A stretch of DNA of 64,000 nt from Fidelibacterota bacterium SCGC AAA298-D23 (GCA_000402655.1 AQSI01000001.1:1-64000), one strand, 5' to 3'. Numbered from the stretch's first letter, positions 35,084 through 44,271 are shown. The notes: generated by a model not told the origin, from the letters alone. Numbers and translations are program-made.

Positions 35084-35878
35084 TTAAGCATACATCATAA
35101 TCAAGCTTATAGCCATAATAATCATTCCAATTGTAACACCAATTATCGTATCACTTGGTTCACCATATTCTTTAGCAACAGGTAACAATTCGTTTAAGGC
35201 AACGTATACCATTATTCCTGCACAAAATGCAAAAGATATACCAAATAAAGCTTCATTGAAAACAGTTCTAAATATTAAAAATCCAATTAATGCTCCCATT
35301 GGCTCTGCAAGTCCAGAAAGGAATGAAATATAAAAAGCTTTTCGCTTACTTTTTGTTGCATAATAGATAGGAACAGAAACTGCGATTCCTTCCGGAATAT
35401 TATGAACAGCTATTGCTGTGGCAAGTGTAAATCCGATAGCTGGATCATAAACAGTGGCAGTAAAAGTAGCAAATCCTTCAGGAAAATTATGAATAGCCAA
35501 AGCTATGGCTGAAAATACACCAGCTTTAATTAAAACTGATTCATTTTTGTCTTCTGATCTAGAAATAAAGTCTGCAATTGATTGATGATCAAATAATTGG
35601 TCTATAAGAAGCATTAATAGCAATCCAACCACGAAACCTGTTACAGTTATTAACTTGCCAAAGTTTAAACCGTATATTGTTGTTAAAGATTCAAACGATA
35701 ATTGCATCAACTCCACAAAGGAAACATAAAGCATAATTCCAGCAGACAAGCCTAATGCAATTGCTAAAAAACGTTTATTAAACGACCTTGTAAAAAGCGC
35801 TAAAGCACTTCCAATTCCTGTACTTAGTCCTGCAAAAGTGGCTAAAGCAAACCCTAGATATATATTATTTAATTCCAT
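35084..35878 (-). CDS. ZIP-family divalent metal transporter (ZupT-like)
   Basis: 264 residues and about eight helices. Helix 4 carries AIHNFPEGFATF and helix 5 AVHNIPEGIAVSVPI, the paired metal-binding His-Asn-x-Pro-Glu-Gly motifs of ZIP importers. It probably imports zinc or iron. ATG 35878 was chosen because it begins the first helix; only ten bases separate it from the start of the divergent DUF3147 gene, so the promoters must lie in each other's 5' regions. Confidence 0.92.
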   Translation of the reverse strand: MELNNIYLGFALATFAGLSTGIGSALALFTRSFNKRFLAIALGLSAGIMLYVSFVELMQLSFESLTTIYGLNFGKLITVTGFVVGLLLMLLIDQLFDHQSIADFISRSEDKNESVLIKAGVFSAIALAIHNFPEGFATFTATVYDPAIGFTLATAIAVHNIPEGIAVSVPIYYATKSKRKAFYISFLSGLAEPMGALIGFLIFRTVFNEALFGISFAFCAGIMVYVALNELLPVAKEYGEPSDTIIGVTIGMIIMAISLIMMYA

Positions 35879-35888
35879 AATTTTAGTA

Positions 35889-36233
35889 ATGTTCAATATA
35901 GCAAAAATATTAATATCTGCACTAATCATATTTGCTGCATCCGAAATTGGAAAAAAAGATTCTTTATTGGGAGCTATAATTGTATCTCTTCCAATGATTT
36001 CTTTGATAACAATTTCATGGATTTATTTTGAGACTAAAGATGTAGATAGAATAATTGATTTTTCCTATGGTGTGTTTGCAATGATTATGCCTTCATTATC
36101 ATTCTTTATCACATTGCCTTATTTTTTAAAAAAAATCAATTTTATTCCAAGCATGTTTCTTTCAATTTCAATCATGGTAGTATTATATTTTGCATTGAGC
36201 ATGTTATATAAAAAAATTGGGGTGGATATTTAA
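35889..36233 (+). CDS. DUF3147-family membrane protein
   Basis: 114 residues with four helices. The ASEIGKKDSLLGAIIVSLP block, the SWIYFETKDVDRI loop and the PSLSFFITLPYFLKK segment match the DUF3147 pattern I know. Function unknown. It is followed after one base by the lipocalin gene and probably co-transcribed with it. Confidence 0.75.
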   Translation: MFNIAKILISALIIFAASEIGKKDSLLGAIIVSLPMISLITISWIYFETKDVDRIIDFSYGVFAMIMPSLSFFITLPYFLKKINFIPSMFLSISIMVVLYFALSMLYKKIGVDI

Positions 36234-36234
36234 A

Positions 36235-36747
36235 ATGAAAACATTATTAATCTTATTTTTAATTTTTGCAAGTTTTTTAAAAGGAGCTGATACAATGAAA
36301 ACAGTCGATTCAGTGGATTTAGAAAAATTTATGGGTAAATGGTTTGTAATTGCTTTAGTACCTAATATGATAGAAAAAGGTGCTACAAATTCTTCAGATA
36401 CTTATGTTTTAAATACAGATGGTACTATAGATATTACTTATGATGCTATTAAGGATGGTCAAGCAAGACAAATCAAACAAAAAGGTACTGTGATTGATAA
36501 AACTTCAAATGCAGAATGGACTATTCAAATGAGGAAGCCTTTTATTCCATTTATGAAATTCCCATTTAAAATTGTTTATATTGATGATAGTTATGAATAC
36601 ATGGCTGTTGGCTATCCCAAAAACACTATGGGTTGGATAATGGGAAGAACATCTAAAATAACAGATGAAGAGTATAATAAAATAATGACTTCACTTGAAA
36701 TGTTAGGTTATAAAAAAGAACAGTTTGAATTTGTCCAACATGACTAA
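36235..36747 (+). CDS. Exported lipocalin (Blc-like)
   Basis: 170 residues with a signal peptide (about 17 residues, no clear lipobox cysteine). The lipocalin first motif is GKWFVIALVPN, a strand LNTDGTIDITYDA follows, and the closing strand region YEYMAVGYPKNTMGWIMGR has the conserved pattern. Bacterial lipocalins bind hydrophobic ligands such as lysophospholipids in the envelope. The 3' end overlaps yidD by four bases. Confidence 0.82.
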   Translation: MKTLLILFLIFASFLKGADTMKTVDSVDLEKFMGKWFVIALVPNMIEKGATNSSDTYVLNTDGTIDITYDAIKDGQARQIKQKGTVIDKTSNAEWTIQMRKPFIPFMKFPFKIVYIDDSYEYMAVGYPKNTMGWIMGRTSKITDEEYNKIMTSLEMLGYKKEQFEFVQHD

Positions 36748-36974
36748 TCTTTCCTTGGAACTGGGTCAAACCCTTTTCCACCCCACGGATGACATTTTAT
36801 AATTCTCTTCATGGATAAATAAAGACCTTTAAATAAACCCCACGTTTTTAAAGAATCCATGCAGTACTCAGAACATGTAGGTTGAAACCTACAATTCGAA
36901 CCTAATAATGGTGAAATAAGTGTTTGATAAAATTTTATTATTATAATGAACGGAAAGATAAAAATTTTATTCAT
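36744..36974 (-). CDS. yidD: Membrane protein insertion efficiency factor YidD
   Basis: 76 residues. Signature RFQPTCSEYCMDSL and the ending HPWGGKGFDPVP are diagnostic. An N-terminal hydrophobic segment associates it with the membrane. YidD helps YidC insertion and usually lies beside rnpA and yidC; here it follows dcd instead. ATG 36974 overlaps the dcd stop by eight bases. Confidence 0.92.
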   Translation of the reverse strand: MNKIFIFPFIIIIKFYQTLISPLLGSNCRFQPTCSEYCMDSLKTWGLFKGLYLSMKRIIKCHPWGGKGFDPVPRKD

Positions 36975-37494
36975 CTTTTTTAAAGTCTTTATAAAGCATA
37001 CTAGTTTGAATATCTTTATTACCTTGATATTTTCCACTCTTGTAAGGATTTACTTCACCTTCTACAGAGTGATAAAAAATTTGACAAATTTCAACAGAAG
37101 GATAAATTTTTATTGGTTGAACACAAAAAATCTCTAAAGTCCAATAACCTTTAAACCCAACATCACCAAATCCTGCTGTTACATGAACAAAAAGTCCTAA
37201 TCTGCCAACAGATGATCTTCCTTCAAGCATTGGGACTAAATTATGCGTCTCAGTATATTCTATAGTCCTTCCTAAATATAACTTTCTGCTTTCAAGTAAT
37301 AATCCATCCTCTGGTATAATAATTTTCTTAGCAGCATTATCTTCTTTCATATCTAGAGGGCTATTTTCATAAACCATCAACTCATTATGCAATCTTAAAT
37401 TATAACTATTTGGATTGATTTGATTTTCATTGAAAGGTTCAATGATAATATCTTGATCTTTACGCTTAAGAATTTCTTTTCCTGATAAAATCAT
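36967..37494 (-). CDS. dcd: dCTP deaminase
   Basis: 175 residues. Provides dUTP for dTMP synthesis. Blocks: QINPNSYNLRLHNEL at the N-terminus, EGRSSVGRLGLFVH with the catalytic region and TAGFGDVGFKGYWTLEI. It could be the dUMP-forming bifunctional type, which is hard to separate by sequence. Divergent from lgt across 62 bases. Confidence 0.93.
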   Translation of the reverse strand: MILSGKEILKRKDQDIIIEPFNENQINPNSYNLRLHNELMVYENSPLDMKEDNAAKKIIIPEDGLLLESRKLYLGRTIEYTETHNLVPMLEGRSSVGRLGLFVHVTAGFGDVGFKGYWTLEIFCVQPIKIYPSVEICQIFYHSVEGEVNPYKSGKYQGNKDIQTSMLYKDFKKDE

Positions 37495-37556
37495 AGTTTG
37501 TATTCGAGGTTATATAATTTTTTTTAGGTTACAAAGTATTTTTTGTATCTTTCAAT

Positions 37557-38405
37557 ATGGACTTTCTAGCATGGTGGCAAACTTTACCCTCAAAAATGGA
37601 TCCAGTACTAATTTCAATTGGTCCCCTAACGATTTATTGGTATTCAACAATGTATCTTGTTGCTTTTGGAGTAGTATATATTCTCTGCAGCAAAAAAATT
37701 AAGAAAAACAGATTTAAAAAAATTAATCTAGAACAATTTGAAGATTTGCTATCTTGGTGTTTCATTGGACTACTAATAGGAGCAAGATTTGGATATGTTA
37801 TTTTTTATAATTTTGAATATTACCTTTCAAATCCATTAGAAATTCTTATTCCCTTCAAATATTATAATGGCAACTGGATTTTCACCGGTATTGCAGGTAT
37901 GTCCTATCACGGAGGGGTGATTGGAGTTGTTGCAGCTATATGGCTTTTTAGTAGGAAAGTAAAATTACATTTTTTTGAATTAGCAGACTTTTTAACTGCT
38001 GCAATTCCTTTGGGATATTTTTTTGGTAGAATTGGAAACTTTATTAATGGAGAACTTTACGGTAGGACAACTGAAGCATCTTTAGGAATGTATTTCCCAA
38101 ATGCAGGAGATAATACATTACGTCATCCTTCTCAATTATATGAAGCATTTTTCGAAGGAATTATTCTCTATTATGTCATTAACTCATTTAATAAACATAA
38201 TCAACTTGGATTTAATAGTGGGACATATGTATTTGGCTATGGGTTTGTAAGATTTTTTATTGAGTATTTTAGGGAACCAGATGCTCACCTAGGATTTATA
38301 TTATTCAACCTAAGTATGGGTCAACTTCTATGCGTAGCTATGATGCTTAGCGGAGTATATATATGGTATATTGCCAATCAAGTGACTATTAAAGCTCAAA
38401 CTTAA
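37557..38405 (+). CDS. lgt: Prolipoprotein diacylglyceryl transferase
   Basis: 282 residues and about seven helices. The Lgt signature GRIGNFINGELYGR near residues 159-172, MSYHGGVIG before it and RHPSQLYEAFFEG after it are intact. It attaches diacylglycerol to the lipobox cysteine of lipoproteins, needed for the esterase and TlpA-like lipoproteins in this window. The 3' end overlaps the DUF6702 gene by 17 bases. Confidence 0.96.
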   Translation: MDFLAWWQTLPSKMDPVLISIGPLTIYWYSTMYLVAFGVVYILCSKKIKKNRFKKINLEQFEDLLSWCFIGLLIGARFGYVIFYNFEYYLSNPLEILIPFKYYNGNWIFTGIAGMSYHGGVIGVVAAIWLFSRKVKLHFFELADFLTAAIPLGYFFGRIGNFINGELYGRTTEASLGMYFPNAGDNTLRHPSQLYEAFFEGIILYYVINSFNKHNQLGFNSGTYVFGYGFVRFFIEYFREPDAHLGFILFNLSMGQLLCVAMMLSGVYIWYIANQVTIKAQT

Positions 38406-38865
38406 ATGCGGGCTCTTCAAGAGTCATGGTTGAAGATTGGACAGTCTTTGTTCCATAAACATTCAAGATGTTTTGTTGCTTTTCATACATATCCATAAAT
38501 ATTGTATTAAATACGGCAACATTAGAAGGTGAATTAAATTTATTAATCTCTAAAAAAAATAAAGTGAAATCCCCATCAATTTTCTTACCAAGATATCTCC
38601 AATAATGATCCTGAATGATAAAATTATCTGAAAGATAATCAATTATATATTCATCAATATCTTTGTTTTCACGCTCAGAGCCAAGGTTGGCTAAATTAAA
38701 ATCAGCTTTTTTTAGTAATGCTTCTACATCATGGGTGAATGTTTGAATAGTTATCTCTAGACTTTTTTGATTATCGCTCAAGCGCACCTCAGTTGTTGTC
38801 AAAAAAAACTGATGACAAAATGCAATCGAGTGTAATAAAATTATTTGAAAAAATAATTTATACAT
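38389..38865 (-). CDS. Exported DUF6702-like protein
   Basis: 158 residues. Signal peptide (about 17 residues), then CHQFFLTTTEVRLSD, a QTFTHDVEALLKK helix, YLSDNFIIQ and a late segment AVFNTIFMDMYEKQQNI. This order matches DUF6702 proteins of Bacteroidota, which are periplasmic and of unknown function, often beside M1 peptidases. Here an M1 peptidase gene lies 15 bases upstream, the same arrangement. Confidence 0.72.
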   Translation of the reverse strand: MYKLFFQIILLHSIAFCHQFFLTTTEVRLSDNQKSLEITIQTFTHDVEALLKKADFNLANLGSERENKDIDEYIIDYLSDNFIIQDHYWRYLGKKIDGDFTLFFLEINKFNSPSNVAVFNTIFMDMYEKQQNILNVYGTKTVQSSTMTLEEPAFKFEL

Positions 38866-38880
38866 TATTTATACCCAAAA

Positions 38881-41346
38881 TTACTTCGAATTGCTTTGTT
38901 TAGCTCTTTGCATTGGGTTGGAACCACCATACCATGATGAACTATCATACTTATAAATATCAAATAAGGTTGGCTCATTTTTTGGTGGCCAATGATTATT
39001 ATCTCTAAATGTATCAGCAGTTTCTCTGAAAGGATCCAATGTAAAGCTTACAACTTTCTTCTCTGTTTTAAATACCTTAGATACTTCTGGTCTGTTAAAC
39101 CTCCAAATTTCTACCGGTATTCTAACAACATCAGTTGATCCATCTTCAAATGTCATTTCGATAATCAATGGCATTACAAGTCCACCAATGTTTTTGAATT
39201 TTATTTTATAGAAATGATCATTTCTTTTCGCTAATCTTCTTTCATTGTCAGATAGCTCATCCAATAACTCTTCATACTGGCTTTTACCACTCATTTTTTC
39301 CATGATCTGAGCTCTTAACTCATCAGAAAGGTCAGCATCATTTAGCATTGTTTCATATCTTCTACGTTGACTCGAATCTGTTATGTCAGCAAACTCATCA
39401 TACGAGTCATAGAAGTCTTTTGTTTTAGGATCTCGTTCTGTAACTGTCTGCTTGATATCTTTTTCATCTAACATAGCTGCATAGTATTTTTTGCCTTCTT
39501 TATCCTTCTTTTCAGCTGCCCTTTTTTTGGTTGGATCGATTTCTAATTGAAACCATTCAACTTCTTCAATGGATAAATCTACATGGTCATTGGTGAAAAA
39601 CCATCCTCTCCAAAACCAGTCTAAATCTACGCCGGATGCATTCTCCATAATTCGGAAAAAGTCAGAAGGTGTTGGGTGCTTAAACATCCAAGTTTTTGAA
39701 TATTCTTTAAACGCGAAGTCGAATAATTCTCTACCCATTATGGTATCTCTTAAAATATTTAATGCAACAGTAGGTTTACCGTACGCATTTGCGCCAAATT
39801 GATAAATGGATTCTGAGTTTGTCATTATAGGCATTATGTTAGATTTATCACCTCGCATGTATCTTACGATATAATCTTGGTTATTTCTTGGATGAAATAA
39901 CTCTGAATCCCAAGCTCTTCCTGCTAAATCATCCATAAAAGAATTAAGACCTTCATCCATCCATGTCCACTGTCTTTCATCCGAATTCACAATCATTGGG
40001 AACCAAAAGTGTCCAACCTCATGAATGATTACACCAATTAATCCTCTTTTAGTCCTTTCAGAGTATGTACCATCTTCTTCTGGTCGATATCCATTGAATG
40101 AAACCATTGGGTACTCCATTCCCATACGATCAATATGAGCTGAAATAGCAACAGGATAAGGATAATCAAATGTATATTTTGAATAAAAATCAACAGTATG
40201 TGCTACTGCTTTTGTTGAGTATTGACCCCATAATGGATTTGCTTCATTGGGATAGTAAGACATAGCCATCACCGTATTGTCACCTACTTGTACACCCATT
40301 GCATCCCAAATATATCTTCTTGAAGCAGCAAATGCATAGTCTCGAACATTTTCTGCTTTAAAGTGCCATGTTTTTTGTCTACTTGTTTTTGTTTTAAGAT
40401 TTTCTAACGCTTCATCAACTGTGACAATTAAGACTGGTTCTTTGGATTTCTTTGCTTTTTCTAATCTATCAAGTTGCTCATCAGTAAGAACCTCATCAGG
40501 ATTCTGTAATGCTCCAGTTGCTCCAACAACAAAGTCCTCAGGTACGGTAATTTTTACATCATAATCACCAAAAATTAATGTGAATTCACCTCTTCCTAAG
40601 AATTGTTTATTTTGCCAACCGTAAACATCATTATACATACACATTCTTGGAAAGAATTGTGCAATGGTATAAATATAGTTATCATCGTCCTCAAAATATT
40701 CATAGCCTGATCTACCACCATCTCTTATATGGTCGTTAATATTATACCACCATTTAATCTTAAAGGTGTAAGTTTCTCCAGCTAGAATTGGTTCAGGAAC
40801 ATCTATACGCATCATGGTTTTATTAATTGTGTATGGAACATTTTTATTTTTTTCATCTTTGACATACATAATTTTGAAACCGCCATCAAAATCACGATAA
40901 AAGTTTTCTAATGTTCTAGATGAAACTGTACTCCCAATGACCATTTTTTCATTTCCTCTTTGCGCCGAAAGGTCGCCAGTAGATTGAATTTTGTAGGAAT
41001 CTGAATCTAGAGCTCTAACATTTTGTGTTAGCTCCATCCATAAGTAATTCAATGCATCTGGAGAATTATTGTAGAACGTAACAGTTTCTTCACCATAAAG
41101 TCTTTGCTTATTATCATCAATCCTAAGTTTCATATCATAGTCTGCTCTAACTTGCCAGTATTCATGTCCAGGATAACCAGCAGCTGTACGATATGTGTTA
41201 GGCGTTGTAATATCTTCATTTAACTGCTTAAAACGATCTAAATTAATCTGATATGAATTAAAGTGTCTATTTTCTTCAAGCTCAACATTATCCTGAGCAA
41301 AAATCATAGAAAATAAGCAAAAAATTATTACGGTTTTTTTATACAT
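38881..41346 (-). CDS. Exported M1-family zinc metallopeptidase
   Basis: 821 residues from ATG 41346, which has GGGAGAT upstream; the longer frame is discarded. Signal peptide MYKKTVIIFCLFSMIFAQ. Zinc site HEVGH near residue 443 with the distal glutamate in WTWMDEGLNSF. The N-terminal sandwich has the substrate-binding region before it. Near residues 640-740 is a highly charged segment (repeated Lys, Asp, Glu), then a C-terminal beta domain. Periplasmic peptide trimming is likely; the charged insert is unusual in length. Confidence 0.9.
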   Translation of the reverse strand: MYKKTVIIFCLFSMIFAQDNVELEENRHFNSYQINLDRFKQLNEDITTPNTYRTAAGYPGHEYWQVRADYDMKLRIDDNKQRLYGEETVTFYNNSPDALNYLWMELTQNVRALDSDSYKIQSTGDLSAQRGNEKMVIGSTVSSRTLENFYRDFDGGFKIMYVKDEKNKNVPYTINKTMMRIDVPEPILAGETYTFKIKWWYNINDHIRDGGRSGYEYFEDDDNYIYTIAQFFPRMCMYNDVYGWQNKQFLGRGEFTLIFGDYDVKITVPEDFVVGATGALQNPDEVLTDEQLDRLEKAKKSKEPVLIVTVDEALENLKTKTSRQKTWHFKAENVRDYAFAASRRYIWDAMGVQVGDNTVMAMSYYPNEANPLWGQYSTKAVAHTVDFYSKYTFDYPYPVAISAHIDRMGMEYPMVSFNGYRPEEDGTYSERTKRGLIGVIIHEVGHFWFPMIVNSDERQWTWMDEGLNSFMDDLAGRAWDSELFHPRNNQDYIVRYMRGDKSNIMPIMTNSESIYQFGANAYGKPTVALNILRDTIMGRELFDFAFKEYSKTWMFKHPTPSDFFRIMENASGVDLDWFWRGWFFTNDHVDLSIEEVEWFQLEIDPTKKRAAEKKDKEGKKYYAAMLDEKDIKQTVTERDPKTKDFYDSYDEFADITDSSQRRRYETMLNDADLSDELRAQIMEKMSGKSQYEELLDELSDNERRLAKRNDHFYKIKFKNIGGLVMPLIIEMTFEDGSTDVVRIPVEIWRFNRPEVSKVFKTEKKVVSFTLDPFRETADTFRDNNHWPPKNEPTLFDIYKYDSSSWYGGSNPMQRAKQSNSK

Positions 41347-41448
41347 ATTTATATCTCCCAAAATTATTTGAACTAATAATGTAAGTATCAAATAATGATG
41401 TTGTAAATAAAAAAAAGATGTTATCTTTATTACGGTAAGGAGACAATA

Positions 41449-41781
41449 ATGGTTAAAAAAATACTTTTTATACAAAATAGAACTGGAATTAAGCGTTCAA
41501 ATTTCTTTGATCACTGGGAAAACATTCATGCACCACATATGGTTAATGTGCTTAAGCCTCAAAAATATGTACTTACTTTTTTTGAGGAGGATATTGAAAA
41601 TGGGTGCTGTGGTATGGCAGAACTTTGGTTCAATTCAGAGTCAGAATATCAAGAAGCAATGGAGCGAAGAAAAACGGAATACGGTTCTTCAGATAATTGG
41701 CATGATGTATCTAAGGCATGGCCAGATCCAGACCGCTATGAATATACTGGAAGAGAAATTAAAATAGTCGATAATACTTAG
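41449..41781 (+). CDS. EthD-like ferredoxin-fold (dimeric alpha-beta barrel) protein
   Basis: 110 residues. HWENIHAPHMVNVLKPQKYV, CCGMAELWFNSESEYQEAM and the ending RYEYTGREIKI match the EthD / dimeric alpha-beta barrel pattern. AAGGAGA gives a strong ribosome site. EthD members act with cytochrome P450 or polyketide enzymes in some bacteria, but many are of unknown role. It is followed after three bases by the YiiX-like gene. Confidence 0.75.
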   Translation: MVKKILFIQNRTGIKRSNFFDHWENIHAPHMVNVLKPQKYVLTFFEEDIENGCCGMAELWFNSESEYQEAMERRKTEYGSSDNWHDVSKAWPDPDRYEYTGREIKIVDNT

Positions 41782-41784
41782 GTA

Positions 41785-42483
41785 ATGTCTGCTAAACATT
41801 TTTTTCCCATAGCTATGGGTGGATTTTTTATTTTTTATGTCTCTTTTATGTTACGTCAACCTTCATTCAATTTTCGAGAAGGAGATATTTTCTTTCAAGA
41901 CTTGGATTGTGGACCACCATGTGAAGCAATTGAAGCAGTAACCCAAGGTTATAAGGGTTCAAATTTATCCCATTGTGCTATTATAACCGAGGTTGGACCA
42001 AATCTTAAAACCACCAAATTAGTAGAAGCCATTGGAGAAACTGTTACAGAAACCACTTTGGAAGAATTCTTAAATAGAAGCAATAAAGTACTTGTTGGAA
42101 GATTGAAAAAAGAACATGCTGAATTAATACCAATTGCCCTTCAACACATCAAAGATAATCTTCTTGGGAAACCTTATGATTTTATTTTTGATATTACTGA
42201 TGATACCTATTATTGTTCTGAAATTATTTATGAAGGATTACAGTTTGCAGATAACAATCAACAAATCATGCAATTAAATCCTATGACATTTAATAAACCT
42301 GGTACTGATACTCCTTTTATTCATTGGGTAGAATATTATGAAGAGTTAAATCATAAGATTCCGGAAGGTAAGCTGGGATTAAATCCAGGCGGAATGTCGA
42401 GATCTGAAGGACTAGATATTATTTATATGTTTGAAAAGCCTTCAGGGTATACAAATCAAAGCTCAGAAACTGTTTTAAGATAA
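41785..42483 (+). CDS. YiiX/YebB-like NlpC/P60-superfamily cysteine hydrolase
   Basis: 232 residues. A short hydrophobic N-terminus (MGGFFIFYVSFML) is a signal or anchor. The permuted papain-like fold shows the GDIFFQDLDCGPPC start, the catalytic-type NLSHCAII histidine and DDTYYCSEIIYEGL with the catalytic cysteine. Such proteins cleave amide or ester bonds of envelope substrates; the target is unknown. The 3' end overlaps the nuclease gene by 28 bases. Confidence 0.8.
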   Translation: MSAKHFFPIAMGGFFIFYVSFMLRQPSFNFREGDIFFQDLDCGPPCEAIEAVTQGYKGSNLSHCAIITEVGPNLKTTKLVEAIGETVTETTLEEFLNRSNKVLVGRLKKEHAELIPIALQHIKDNLLGKPYDFIFDITDDTYYCSEIIYEGLQFADNNQQIMQLNPMTFNKPGTDTPFIHWVEYYEELNHKIPEGKLGLNPGGMSRSEGLDIIYMFEKPSGYTNQSSETVLR

Positions 42484-43208
42484 ATGCAGTCTGGGCAATC
42501 AGGATTATAATCTGGCGTTTCTTCAAGCTGAAGACAATCATACATATCTTGGATAAGTGGACTTATCCACTCAGTATCTAGTTTAAAAGGTACTAGTGTT
42601 CTTCTAAAATGCATTTCTCTTCCCAGATGTGGCTTACTTGCATCTCCGTTGTAATACATTAGATAACCTGTATCTGAAACATCAAAATTATTCTTTTTTA
42701 AAAGCCAGCTATAGATTTCTAGTTGTCTCTTGTATGACTCTCCATTATTATAAACATCATTATAAGATAAAATGTCAGCTTTTTTAGCTGTAGCCTTAAA
42801 ATCAATTACAACTAACTTATCGTTTTCGTCAATCATAATATCATCAACTCCTCCATAAAGCAAAAAATCATGTTCTTCATCATGATATTGAATTCCAGTA
42901 AAAGTATGTTGCCATTTTTCAATATCTTCATGTTGAAATGGCTTAATATTTAGACCATTTTCTTTGAAAATACCATGGGGCCTGTCTTGCAATCTACAGA
43001 AATCCATTTCTTTTTTTAATAAATCATCAACTGCGCTATTTATTGCCCAACCAGGCATTGGAGGTTTTCTTAAACCAAGCTTTGCATCTTTATAAAAACA
43101 TGTAGCACAATTAAAAAATAGCTCAATTTTTGATCTACTAATTTTAAAAGTTTTTTCAGGATTATATCTCCAATTTTCACCAACAATGGGGTTATACCCA
43201 TATCCCAT
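42456..43208 (-). CDS. PD-(D/E)XK nuclease-family protein with paired CxxC motifs
   Basis: 250 residues. The nuclease core reads GGVDDIMIDENDKLVVIDFKA (Asp...Asp-x-Lys), then a QLEIYSWLL helix with the usual Gln and Tyr. Cys34/Cys37 (NCATC) near the N-terminus and Cys238/Cys241 (CPDC) at the C-terminus could hold an iron-sulfur cluster or zinc, as in AddB and Cas4 proteins. I know similar stand-alone RecB/Cas4-like proteins; their role is unknown. No CRISPR array or cas gene is present. The ATG shares TAATG with the aldo/keto reductase stop. Confidence 0.78.
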   Translation of the reverse strand: MGYGYNPIVGENWRYNPEKTFKISRSKIELFFNCATCFYKDAKLGLRKPPMPGWAINSAVDDLLKKEMDFCRLQDRPHGIFKENGLNIKPFQHEDIEKWQHTFTGIQYHDEEHDFLLYGGVDDIMIDENDKLVVIDFKATAKKADILSYNDVYNNGESYKRQLEIYSWLLKKNNFDVSDTGYLMYYNGDASKPHLGREMHFRRTLVPFKLDTEWISPLIQDMYDCLQLEETPDYNPDCPDCIYLKTVSEL

Positions 43209-44236
43209 TAATCAACCTCCAAAGGATCAAAATCTCCTGACCATGCAAGGCACTTCTGTTCATTAATAGCTATATTAGAAATTGAATTCATATCATCAAG
43301 TGAAATTTCGAAATGATCTAAGCTTAAATTTTCTTTTAATCGATAATTTTTAACAGATTTTGGTAGAACAGGATATCCAAGTTGAATTGCCCATTTCAAA
43401 AACAATTGTGGAACTGTTACTTGGTATTTATTTGCAATATCTTCACAAGGCATTGCTCCGCTTTTCATATCCTCTGGCTTTCCGTTCCACCTTGATCCCT
43501 CTCTCCAATTCGGAATTGGAGCTAATGTAGAGTAGGCAATTGGAAGAATTTCATGCTTATCCATATATTCTGCCAAAGGCTGTGGTATTACATGCCATGG
43601 ATGAATCTCAATTTGATTAGCAGCAGGCATCTCGATTCCCGCTTCCTCAATTTCTTTGATGTGATGAACGTTATAATTAGAAACCCCGATATGCTTTACT
43701 TTGCCCTGTTTCTTTAGTTCTACCATTGCTTCCCATAGCTCTAATCTATTTTCTCTCGCAAATGGATTATGAATAAGATATAAATCTATCTCATCAACTT
43801 GTAGCAATCTTAAACTTTGCTCACAGGCCTTTAATGCACCTTTGTAATTCTGATATGGTTCTTCTTGTTTTGACATTCCAGGCCACATTTTAGTTGTGAT
43901 GTATATATCATTTCTTGGAATAGATAAAGATTTTATGGCCATCCCTATTCCTTCCTCGTTGCGATATATTTCAGCTGTATCTATATGTTTATAGCCTAGG
44001 TTAATTGCATCTTTTGTAATTACTTCTGCTTCATCATTTGGGATAAGCCATGTACCAAGACCTATCATTGGGATATTAATTTTATTCATGTGAGTATTAT
44101 ACGATTTTTTTTTGGATTGATTCCATCTTTTTTGTAATTGCTCATTTCCTTTGATATGGCGCGGTTCGTAGGGACACATCATACATCCATTACCGCAACA
44201 TTGTTTTTGATCAATTAAAAATTGTGATGATAACAT
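43208..44236 (-). CDS. Aldo/keto reductase with a cysteine-rich N-terminal extension
   Basis: 342 residues in one open frame. Residues 50-342 form a standard aldo/keto reductase: IPMIGLGTWLIP, DTAEIYRNEEGIG (catalytic Asp and Tyr), TTKMWPG (Lys), LYLIHNPF (His) and the NADPH-binding LPKSVKNYRLKENL. The first 49 residues contain CCGNGCMMCPYEPRHIKGN, which resembles DUF5522 / oxidoreductase-like domains with four cysteines (13, 14, 18, 21). Translation could also begin at Met50 (44089), but no ribosome site is visible at either start, so the fusion is open. It lies 35 bases downstream of alkB. Confidence 0.82.
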   Translation of the reverse strand: MLSSQFLIDQKQCCGNGCMMCPYEPRHIKGNEQLQKRWNQSKKKSYNTHMNKINIPMIGLGTWLIPNDEAEVITKDAINLGYKHIDTAEIYRNEEGIGMAIKSLSIPRNDIYITTKMWPGMSKQEEPYQNYKGALKACEQSLRLLQVDEIDLYLIHNPFARENRLELWEAMVELKKQGKVKHIGVSNYNVHHIKEIEEAGIEMPAANQIEIHPWHVIPQPLAEYMDKHEILPIAYSTLAPIPNWREGSRWNGKPEDMKSGAMPCEDIANKYQVTVPQLFLKWAIQLGYPVLPKSVKNYRLKENLSLDHFEISLDDMNSISNIAINEQKCLAWSGDFDPLEVD

Positions 44237-44271
44237 AAGAAGAAAAATATATGCAAAATATTTTCTTTACG

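Noticed and set aside
41363..41391. TTGATA-17-AATAAT promoter-like match upstream of the M1 peptidase
   Set aside because: The predicted transcription start would fall inside the GGGAGAT ribosome site, so it is unlikely to serve this gene.
42456..43208. Cas4 of a CRISPR system
   Set aside because: No repeat array or other cas gene in the window; the protein fits stand-alone RecB-like nucleases.
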